64,000 nt of DNA from Apostichopus japonicus (Eukaryota > Echinodermata > Holothuroidea > Aspidochirotida > Stichopodidae), in NCBI RefSeq assembly GCF_037975245.1, contig NC_092575.1, positions 8,150,001-8,214,000 of the forward strand, given 5' to 3'. This document shows, piece by piece, positions 55,599-64,000 of this stretch. The notes beneath the pieces were generated by a model. That model made no database searches and had not been told where the DNA came from. It saw only the letters and a list, made by a program, of their open reading frames with translations. The position numbers were made by a program, and so were the translations under genes. Position 1 is the first letter of the stretch; every line of letters begins with the position of its first letter.

Positions 55599-58500
55599 GT
55601 ACTGTATTAATATGTCTTTGTAGATATTATTTATTATACAGTAGTCTGCGTAAAAGTAAAATTCAATCTTGTGGTTTCAAAAGTTATGGACATTTGAATA
55701 TATTCACTTTATGCCCGCCACTTGTTCGAACCACGACTTTGTTTTTCAAAAATCAATTCAAGACAGTGTTGCGCTAAGCAGCGCGATTGCAGGATTCCCA
55801 CACTTTTTTTGCTGATACCGCTATTGGGAATTTGTAGGGGGGATGTTCCCCCTTAAAAAGAAAACCACTTTGTTTTATTCTGAGCTAGAGCCCGATCTAT
55901 ACCTTTATCAGCAAGATCACTCCGCAAAACCTCATGTCCTCATCCCAAGACTTGGGGAGCCTACTGCTCCTACATTGACCAGCTACAGTAGTCTCTCTCT
56001 ACTTCTTTACCAATTCGCATCTTCCATCCCTTTCGACATGTCTAAACCATCTCAATCTACGTCTCTGAACATAATCCCGAATATGTGTTAGTCCTAAGCG
56101 ATCTCTTAACTTCTCAGGTGAATTTACCATATGTACTGTATAATCTAATTGATCTCATTTAACCATAGATACTACTTGAATTAAAGCGACTTGAAGGAAA
56201 GACGACAATGGCACAGTTGCTTGGTGAAGGGCTTTCCAAGTATGGAGATGCCATAATCCGCTGCACTTTGAAGATGAAGCATCCCACTGTCATAGATACA
56301 TCCATGGAGAAGGACGAGGGTGCCCGTTAAGGTACATTAGTAACAATTCAATCTGTAATTCACTATTCAAGTGATCATCACCCAGGTGTGTGCTGGGTCT
56401 TCAAAATGGACTACGAGCAAAGTCTGAGGCAGGGGTGGATGCAAAATATGTCTTGGTAAGGGGGTACAGTATAACCATTCAGATGTATGGTAGTGAAAAA
56501 TAAACACCTTCATTAGACATTAACGTTTGTCGTCTTGCATCATACAGTCTGAGGAAAATAGGGCGCATCCGTACATACTCAGACTGTGGTAGCACTAAAA
56601 GGCTAGTGCACGCATTTGTCTCTTCACATCTTGACTCTTGCAACAGACTCATTTATGGACTGCCAAATAAGCTCCAGCGTTGTACGAGCTGCCAGGTTGG
56701 TTACCTTATCTAGGAAGTGTGAACACATAACCCCCATCCTTGTAAATCTCCACTGGTTACAAGTGAAGAAGCGTATCATGTGTAAGTTAATGCTTTTGAC
56801 CTACAAAATATTAAATAAACTTGCTCCATACTATCTATGTAAACTTCTCAATATCAATGAACCGGTACATATTCTCAGGTCAAATGCTGCTACAACACTT
56901 ATTGTACAAATGTCAGCACCATTACTTACGGTGAGAGTTCTTTTTTCAGCAGCTGCTAAACTCTGAAACCAACTACCACCACATGTTTGAAATGCTAAAT
57001 CTATATGTAAATTTAGGACCTTGTTAAGACTTACTAGCAGAGGGTTGTGTGATTTTAAATTATGCTGATTTAAATCAGTGGTTTTTTTTAAATCACTGAT
57101 TTAAATCACTTTTCTAATTCTTGGCAGGAAAAGTTGAATCTGTGGTCAGCATATTCTCTGAAATCAAGCAGTTCCTTATAAAATAGAGTCTCAATCAAGT
57201 ATCAAAGCAATTTCAGTAAATCTGGGGGGGGGGGGGTTGTATTTTCAGGGAGAAAAATCCTTGTCACATACACCGGTATGGCATGAGGCCTATCATGCTA
57301 AAACAAATTGAACAATTCTAGAAATTGCCTGCTAGAATCCCCTCAGAGTTCAGTTAAGTTCAGTAGAATAAGGATCAGGATGGACCCTGTGAAAGACCCT
57401 GTACCACAGATAACCCAGACTGCCAGATATGATCATGGATGAACACAATCAAGTGCTCAGATGATAACGAGACAGGCTGTGTATTGACGGTAGATTGCAT
57501 AAATTATGGCTGTGAAGTACTTCATTTGGTACAAACAAGTGTCTGTGTTCAACAAAGGGAAATTGGTACAGTATCATGGGCCCCTTAGTGGAGGGGATAT
57601 AGGGCCTAATTTTGAAATTATATTCAAGACTGTTGACTTCCCTTGATTGTCCCGAAATCAAATTAAATCATTGGGCTGACTGCTCGTATGTGATATGGGT
57701 GGGTATAGATGTTTTTGGAAGATTTAGGTAACATTTGAGAGGAAATTGAACTTTTGATTATTGCAAAATTTATTTGATTATTAAAAAAAAAATTAAAAAA
57801 TCAACTCTGAATTAGCATTTATATTTGCAATATGGGTAATGTTTTGTATAATTATATTTTTTCTGTGTGCAGTGCATTGCAGCATTGTGGTCTTGGACGG
57901 AATGCCCTATATAAAAACGTTTTATTATTATTAAGGTTATTATAACATGTTTGAAGTTATGGATATGGATATAGAATGTCTATTCCAATTTCCAAAAATA
58001 TATTGTTCAATATGCAAATCCATGGGTGGAAGTAGGTGGTATGTGACAACTTGCCCCCACTTCCCCCTATATGCCTATATGTATTATAGGCTACACGATA
58101 TGCAGTTTGATCCATTTATATGATGCAATGTTACATTGTTACAAGCTGAGTATATGGAAATCTAGTCTACTTACTCTACTTTGGAAACAAGAGGCATTTC
58201 AATTTATCACTGTCTGCATATTCTCAAATAATATCTTCCTTGTTCAACTTTCACACTAGTTCATGCTCTGTTGCCAGCTGAATCCTGAGGTTCAAATTTT
58301 CATGTGTCAATCTGCTTGCTAGTCTGCTCTCTATTATCTTCATTTTACTGAAGACCTCAGAATATGGTATATGGTTGTTAATTCAGGGAAAACATGTTCT
58401 CGGACTTCAGGAATCTGTAGGTATCAATGAAACCTATCTGCTTTGGGTCCAAGATACGAGTTTGACAACTGATACATATTCTTGACAAATGGAGCAACTC

Positions 58501-60585
58501 TTTCAATACAATCTCAGTATTTGATATTTTTCCATTAATGTTTCTATATTTTGCTTCAAATGTTCCTTATCAGTTATCATTGTCTTGAATCCCTCAAGCT
58601 GAAACAATGACATGGATGCAATCATTTTTTATGGCCCATGCCAGTAGGGGCCCACGACAAATAACTGAACAATTGGCTTAACTTAAAGATGCTTGCTTGG
58701 GTTGAGCTCATACTTGATATTACTTAGCTAAGTAGCCTAGACCTTATCAAATGATACAAATATCTTTGCTGAAAATAAGACCTGTGATGTATTTAGTACT
58801 CTACTTTAATATTGTCACCTAAGCAATTTATCGAGCATTGAGTATTGCTCTCCGGACTGCAGATGAGTGAATCTGTGATATTTTTGTCCTATCGATGTTA
58901 CCAAATATGACATAATATCACTCTTCTGAAATGTCATGATGTAATGAGTGCTTTAACATTCTGTTGTTGATTTTTCTTTTAGAGTCTAGAATGCATGCAG
59001 CAATTCTGTCAGTTCCGACTCTACTGAATGAGAAGTTGGGTGCTATGATTGTATTTGCAGATGAGGATAGTGTAAGTACCCAATGTATTATTTAAATCAA
59101 CAGTATGTAAACTATGGGTCAAGGCCATCAGAGGTGGTCTGATATTGTATGTTACAGTGTCGAGGGTTCATCATGATAGTGCCCTGGTAGTGTTTCCTTT
59201 GGGGTATTCAGCAATTTTAGGTCTGATGCCATATGGGCTATTTCAGGAAATAACTCAAAATTAATATTTTCCTACAGATTTTATGGTCACAATGCTTAGA
59301 GTTTAATTGTCACGATAGTGTTTTGGTAGTGCTCCTTTGGGGTGTTTGGAATTTTAGGCCAAAGGTCATGTATGGGCCATATGGGCCATTTTGAACTCCT
59401 GAACTCCGCCTGAAATCACACAAAATGTTTCTTTTCCTATGAATTCTATGGTGCAGTGTTGAGCATTTTTCACAGTGGTACTTAGGTAGTGCCTCCTTTG
59501 GGTTTTTAGGATTTGGGGGCCTAAGTCACCTGTAGACCATATGGGCCAATTTATGAAATCACTCAAAATGATACTTTTCATACAAATTTGCCCTAAAATT
59601 GGTTTAGCCCTAACATTTGTTGGGGCATCTTTTTTTTTTGGGGGGGGGGGGCATTTTTTGGCATCCTTATTTCTGGGGGGCCTTGAAATATTTGGGCCCT
59701 GAAAACCTTCTGTCTGCAACAAAGGCCCGCACATCTGATCATTATTCCCTAACTAAATATCACATGTATGACCTGGGAGTGTTCATAGCTGTAAATATAG
59801 TAAGGGCATCATCACAAAGGTAGAATAGACTAGTATGTATGTGATAACTGGAACAGAATGTTGGACAGATTTCAATCTGTAGTTGCTGTAACCATAACCC
59901 AACGTGGATTTCCTGATCAGCCCCAAGTGTATTAAAATCATCTAGTGGAATGAATCCCTACCATGATGTAATTAGCTGTAACAAGATGTCATAACTCATG
60001 GCAAATATTCATTTCTCTCTAAAATACACGGAACCAGTGCACCATTTAGCTTTGTTGTTTCATTTATTCTATTATTTATATCATCAAAAATAGTATTACT
60101 TGTAGTGAATACGATGTACTGTAAATTGATTTGAAAAAATATTTAAGAAATTATTTATTTTGATTCCTTCGTTGGTGGAGTATATTTGTTTGTTGGTCAC
60201 TCATGGCCATCATGGTGGATCAGCCACCCCTCCCATTTTCTGAAACTGGAAAGCGCTGTATATTGAATACATATACCTTAATATCTTTGCAGGTTACAGA
60301 CTTGTCAGACGTGCCAGTTTATATCCAGGTGACAGAGGATGAAGGTGTTCCAGAGTACACTGTGATAGTGGAAACCTTGCAAGTAGCTACTTTGAAAAGT
60401 TTGTTCGCAGCCATGTGCAATTATTTGGCAGTGTTCTATGTCCTAAATATGGCATATGAGCCTTTGCTGAAGAAAACCCTTCAGTTTTAAAAAAAAACAT
60501 TTTGAATGTTGATGATACTACACCGGCAGATAAATCAGTCAATAAAATTCTGGAGAAACTAAACATGCAAATCACTAAAAATTGA
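55497..60585 (+). CDS. SAMD3-like C-terminal-domain protein, four coding exons, frameshifted end
   Basis: Coding exons 55497-55598 (ATG to donor GTACTG), 56169-56325, 58983-59071 and 60293-60585. Junction phases 0, 1 and 0 agree. Motifs: RRRLIVEEDATSEVVKKVYP, then KRLEGKTTMAQLLGEGLSKY, then AILSVPTLLNEKLGAMI, then FAAMCNYLAVFYVLNMAYEP. The last block resembles the C-terminal region of proteins annotated as SAMD3-like in fish and invertebrates; no SAM domain is present, so this is a short family member or fragment. In exon 2 a donor at 56,326 (GTTAAG) avoids a TAA at 56,328 that the stronger-looking donor at 56,332 would include; both give the same phase. The frame ends at TAA 60,488 in a T4A9 run, but one base later the reading continues 30 codons (NILNVDDTTPADKSVNKILE) to TGA 60,585. 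Function unknown. Confidence 0.6.
56169..56325 (+). CDS. SAMD3-like gene, coding exon 2
   Basis: Acceptor TTTAACCATAG. Basic helix-like segment ILLELKRLEGKT, then LSKYGDAIIRCTLKMKHPTV. Donor at 56,326 (GTTAAG) keeps the frame open; donor at 56,332 (GTACAT) would include an in-frame TAA. Confidence 0.55.
56546..57010 (+). pseudogene. CR1/L2-like LINE RT fragment inside an intron
   Basis: The reading LRKIGRIRTY, FVSSHLDSCNRLIYGLPNKL, then after a frame change AARLVTLSRKCEHITPILV and KLMLLTYKILNKLAPYYLC is the classic end of a CR1/L2-type RT. A deletion plus frameshift lies near 56,680, so it is dead. A plausible matching 3' end lies at 57,885-57,936 (CTATATAAAAACG plus TTA repeats). Confidence 0.75.
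57040..57120. repeat. palindromic TGATTTAAATCA pair
   Basis: Two copies of the perfect palindrome TGATTTAAATCA flank an AT-rich spacer (57,068-57,115) and can fold as a hairpin. Possibly the end of a small inserted element within the LINE remnant. Confidence 0.4.
57120..58982. other. intron of the SAMD3-like gene
   Basis: Holds a poly-G run at 57,223-57,235 and the LINE-type tail at 57,885-57,936. Nothing else recognised. Confidence 0.4.
58983..59071 (+). CDS. SAMD3-like gene, coding exon 3
   Basis: 89 nt with strong acceptor GATTTTTCTTTTAG and consensus donor GTAAGT. Encodes MHAAILSVPTLLNEKLGAMI and VFADEDS; joins exon 4 in phase 0. Confidence 0.65.
59130..59600. repeat. three ~145-bp tandem repeats
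   Basis: Units share GGTAGTGYYTCCTTTGGG, TTTTAGG, CCATATGGGCCA and AAATCACTCAAAATG. Copies start near 59,150, 59,305 and 59,470. A 122-codon minus-strand frame (59,366-59,734) crosses them and is not a gene. Confidence 0.7.
60293..60585 (+). CDS. SAMD3-like gene, coding exon 4 (frame break at 60,484)
   Basis: Acceptor TTAATATCTTTGCAG. Encodes VTDLSDVPVYIQVTEDEGVP and, further on, AAMCNYLAVFYVLNMAYEPL. Stop TAA at 60,488 falls inside TTTTAAAAAAAAA; the shifted continuation to 60,585 reads as the family's usual ending. Confidence 0.65.
60541..60546 (+). terminator. AATAAA, possible polyadenylation signal
   Basis: AATAAA lies 50 bp after the TAA of the unshifted frame. It also lies inside the shifted coding continuation, so its use as a signal is uncertain. 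Confidence 0.25.
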
Positions 60586-60789
60586 TGGCCTAATTACTGC
60601 TCCAGGCACCTACCATTTTTTGTACAGTTTTTTTGGCTCAAACTGTCATCACATTTATAACATAGAATACTGCCTATCAATTGCACTAGCATATATGAGT
60701 CAAAATAGGCTAAGGTGTTATAAAACTGTAACTAACTTGCAAATAATAAGTCATTGAAAATTTTTTCATTATCATTTGAGCTGTTGCGT

Positions 60790-62690
60790 GTGTTTTGACT
60801 TACAAAATGTTGTTATTTTTGGTTACGATGCCGAAGGCCGAGTAACCTATGTGATCAAGTTGGCGTGTGTGAGGGTGCGTTTGTTTTGCTATCTGACCGA
60901 GGACTTGAACAAACCAATTTCAGGTCCTCGGTTGTGATTTCTAAAGAATCACCACGTCCTCGGAAGAATTCTATTGTATGGGGTATTGTTAATGTTACGG
61001 TACGTGGATTTGAACAATGGAAAATACAATGGGGTCCTCGGTCTGAACGAAACACAAACATGTATGCGTGTGTGTGTGTGATGTGACAGCTTGCTCGTAA
61101 ACACAATATCTCAACAACGACACATTGGATCAATGTCATATTGGACTGGTGATGTGTGGATGGTCCCTATTGTTTTTGTTCTCCATCACATGAATATTAA
61201 TAAGTGGGCAGGGCTTAAAGTAAAATTCTTAAAATGTCAATATCTTCGCAACGGTATGTCCGATCTGCTTCATACTTGGTATGGTGATGTAAGTGGTTCA
61301 TTGTCACATGACAATGGAATTTCATCTAATTAATATTCATGAGTAGGTGGGGCTTAATCCTTAATTGCTAGAAATAGCTTGTAAACCTGAAATCTTAGAA
61401 ATTAAATGTTGAATTACTGTCATTTTGAACTGGTACATGCTCCATGATTAGTAGATGTTCCCTATTGTTTTTGTTGTTCATGACATGAATATTAATGAGT
61501 AGGCAGCAGTTAAAGTGAAATTCTTAAAATGTCAATAACTTTGCAACGGTATAACCGATCATCTCCATACTTTGTTGATTGGTGGTGGATAATAATAGTT
61601 ACATTTTCATATGAAAATAACATGTAACCTCATTAATATTCATGTGTTTGTTGGCCATATAGCATTTGTTGTACCTCATTCCTAAACTCCTGTCATTCGT
61701 CACGTTTGACATGTTTTCCTGGTTCCTGGGAGCTTGCTGATCTTATCTATATTTGTTTTGCTTTATAAAACCATGAAATTGGCTAGCCAGGCCATTAAAG
61801 GAGTAGTCCAGTGACAAATTACACTGGACTGAAAAAAGTAACCTTTGCAATTAAGTTGGCATATGTGTATGTTGTGATGAGTTGGCATGTTTGTATGTTT
61901 TGATCAAGTTTGCGTGTGGGTATGTGTATATGTATGTTGCATAAATAGCTGGCTCAGACAATTAAAGGGATAGTCTATAGTGAAAATAGTAAATGAACTT
62001 AATAATCTGGTATTACTGTACATGTACCTATAGAGTATAGGGAAATCTTATGTGAGTGGGGTAGATTAATGTGTTGGTAGTAAGGTGTGAAACTGGTAAA
62101 ATCTGATGGGTGTCAGGTGGGGGGGGGGGTTGTCAGATGAGTAGGGTGATGTTGGGATCAGGGTTGTAGGATGGTAGGTGAGGCTGCAGGTGGTATGATG
62201 GTAAGGGTTCCGCTCTGGGTTGGGGATATGGGTTGTGTCGTATGATCCCCATGTGTTTGTCTGGAGAGGGGGTGTGGGGTGGTGAAATGCCTAGAGTCAA
62301 CTATATCACTTTTTTCAACTTTATATGTACATCAATAAAGGCATTAATTTTTGGTTTTGTTTACGATAGCCAGGTAATCTACAGTTTAGCATGTTTGCAA
62401 GTGTATGTATAATCTTAAAAACAATATATTTAATTACCCTAAATGTATTGAATAACTTGTAGATATGCTACATTATCATTACATGGACCTCATTGTTTTT
62501 GTTGTCCAGTACATGAATATGTGGGTGGGGCTTGTAATCAAATTCTTAAAATGTCGATATTTTTTCAAATATATGTCTGATCACCTTCATACTTGGTAGG
62601 TTGGTACAGTAGTGCCACATGAAACTGAAATTTCATTTATATTCATGAGTGCACTGACAACTTTATGTCTGATCAGCTTCAGTTTGGTTT
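60790..62690. repeat. dispersed repeat with ~296-bp imperfect units
   Basis: CTTAAAATGTCAATATCTTC plus GTATGTCCGATC...CTTCATACTTGG recurs near 61,227, 61,523 and 62,545, together with CATGAATATTAATGAGTAGG. A separate pair GATCAAGTTGGCGTGTG / GATCAAGTTTGCGTGTG lies at 60,854 and 61,902. Frames at 60,855-61,333 derive from it. Confidence 0.6.
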
Positions 62691-62939
62691 CAGTTGTCTG
62701 GCAATAAGTACAATACAGGTATATAACAATAACAAATTCTGACTTATCTTATTTCATAAACTCTCATCGGCATCAGAACCACTAAACCTTTGGGTTTTCT
62801 GGTTCTTCAATTACTGATGAAATCAGACACTCTTTTGTACTTACTATTGAGGTGAAGCATATGTAGTGTTTAAGAGAAAATATAAAATGTGATTCCAAAT
62901 TAATACAGAAATTCTTGCTTTCTTTTTTTCATGTGAGAG

Positions 62940-63075
62940 GGCTTGATGGTCTAGCAGTGGTTAAGGCCCAATCAGGTATTATATCCAAGAATTGTTCCCA
63001 CCAGTTAGCTCAACAGACAGCTTTGTACCTATAAGGGAGTTGTCGCAGGTTCGAATCTGTGGTGGGTCATATAAA
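62940..63075 (+). mobile_element. tRNA-derived SINE-like sequence
   Basis: CCCACCA (62,998) and TGGTGGG (63,060) form a perfect 7-bp acceptor-like stem around an A-box-like TTAGCTCAACAGAC and a B-box GGTTCGAATCT. The T-arm has an 8-nt loop and the D- and anticodon arms do not fold, so it is not a functional tRNA gene. Confidence 0.5.
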
Positions 63076-63104
63076 ACTAGTATAGAAAAACTACTTTTAT
63101 CCAT

Positions 63105-63545
63105 GGGCAAGACTAACTGGATTAGTCAAGTGACTGCTGGGCTAATCATTTAGGTCGCTTGACAAAAGCCTGGTCGATAGAGCATTGTTGAAAGACTAGC
63201 AAAAACTGGTCATGTGACTAATTGAATAAGTCAATTGACATCTTGACTAATCGTTTAGGTCGCTTGACTAAAGCCTGGTCGATAGAGGCATAATTGAATG
63301 ACTAGTAAAAACTGGTCATGTGACTAATTGAATTAGTCAACTGACATCTTGACTAATCGTTTAGGTCGCTTGACTAAAGCCTGGTCGATAGAGGCATAAT
63401 TGAATGACTAGTAAAAACTGGTCATGTGACCAGGTTTACTTAGTCATATGACCAGAACTATTTGGTCACTGGACCAAAAGTTAGTCAAGTGACTAGAATT
63501 AATTGGTCGATAGAAGCATTGTCTGGACTAATGTACTCTAGTCAT
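63105..63545. repeat. ~106-bp tandem repeat with GACTAG/CTAGTC motifs
   Basis: TTAGGTCGCTTGACTAAAGC and CTGGTCGATAGAG, then ACTAGTAAAAACTGGTCATG recur near 63,151, 63,257 and 63,362, with degenerate flanks. Rich in short inverted GACTAA/TTAGTC words. Confidence 0.8.
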
Positions 63546-63835
63546 CTTGACTAGATTATGTTTACAGTGTACCAATTGAGTTGCTGCCTCAGTGGTGAGC
63601 ATTTTGTTGATGATATTTGCGACCTGTGGACTCATTGTCATACCAAAGTTGAACATAACCCCCGGGTATCTAACAGAGTTTGTTTGGACGGGAACATCCA
63701 CACCAGCAACAGCCACAGACGGCAAATGGCTCCAATCCACTATAACCTCGTTTTGTCTGCATTGAGTTTAAGAAAGATGTACAAAAGCTTGTTTACAAGG
63801 TTTTTCCATGTTGCAGCTGGTGACATTTGACCTTG
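63545..63835 (-). pseudogene. CR1-like LINE RT fragment
   Basis: Minus-strand reading LKLNADKTR, then after a frameshift VAGVDVPVQTNSVRYPGVMF and MTMSPQVANIINK, then LTTEAATQLVH. This is the RT thumb-region pattern of CR1/L2 LINEs (LNxDKTE...VRNLGVxFDxxMTM...H). There is an internal deletion between INK and LTTEA. Dead copy. Confidence 0.75.
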
Positions 63836-64000
63836 CCCAATATAACGACAGCTGCCAACTAACTAAGGGAAAAGTTCATGCACTCATGTAGGCTGAGTGA
63901 GTTACGGTATCGTATTAACGAGCCAATTCGTCATGAACAATTCGTCATGCGCAGACATACGCAATCACCATCACATAGATTCTTTATGAATTAGGCGAAT
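63836..64000. other. no gene seen
   Basis: Short terminal stretch; CAATTCGTCATG is repeated at 63,924-63,949. Nothing else. Confidence 0.4.

Noticed and set aside
59366-59734. 122-codon minus-strand frame
   Set aside because: Crosses three tandem repeats and a poly-G run (poly-C on the coding strand); no protein-like composition or splice sites.
62998-63066. Functional tRNA gene
   Set aside because: The acceptor stem pairs, but the T-loop has 8 nt and the D- and anticodon arms do not fold; treated as a SINE head.

Overview
The window is animal nuclear DNA: AT-rich, with multi-exon genes (GT-AG introns), several satellite arrays, CR1-like LINE remnants, an 8-bp-TSD DNA transposon and a complete Ty3/Gypsy-type LTR retrotransposon. 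Nothing bacterial or organellar is seen. The repeat repertoire and the C-terminal protein family at 55-60 kb suggest a marine invertebrate deuterostome, possibly an echinoderm. That placement is inference; no marker gene settles it.

Layout. (1) 0-30 kb: candidate exons on the minus strand, ending in three phase-compatible terminal exons at 2.65-3.21 kb. They are separated by very large repeat-filled stretches: a 19/21-bp satellite at 6.0-10.1 kb, a 65-bp satellite with a 361-bp higher-order period at 10.9-11.7 kb, a ~91-bp array at 12.4-12.9 kb, and two related arrays at 21.7-23.8 kb. (2) 31.8-51.3 kb: a minus-strand gene for a multi-pass membrane protein, read as nine exons with matching splice phases. 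One intron carries a 9,305-bp LTR retrotransposon (36,255-45,559), and the last intron ends in a 230-bp CATA/CA microsatellite only a few bases from the 3' splice site. (3) 48.7-53.5 kb: nested DNA transposons, ~280-bp repeats carrying perfect DR1-type TGACCT motifs, and a LINE remnant next to a hammerhead-ribozyme-like sequence. (4) 53.7-60.6 kb: a plus-strand gene of four coding exons, resembling the C-terminal part of SAMD3-like proteins, with a one-base homopolymer frameshift near its 3' end. It is head-to-head with the membrane-protein gene. (5) 60.8-64 kb: dispersed and tandem repeats, a tRNA-derived SINE-like sequence and another CR1-like RT remnant.

The LTR element has byte-identical 759-bp LTRs and a 4-bp target-site duplication, so it is very young. 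Yet its pol carries an in-frame TGA in RNase H, a frameshift that removes the first zinc-binding His of integrase, and HHDD in place of the usual Y/F-x-DD. It was therefore probably copied in trans, or the lesions arose at or after insertion.

Long open frames at 6.2-10 kb, 11.0-11.7 kb and 31.8-32.2 kb are artefacts of tandem repeats, not genes. Gene models here come from manual reading of splice sites and phases, without transcripts or homology searches.
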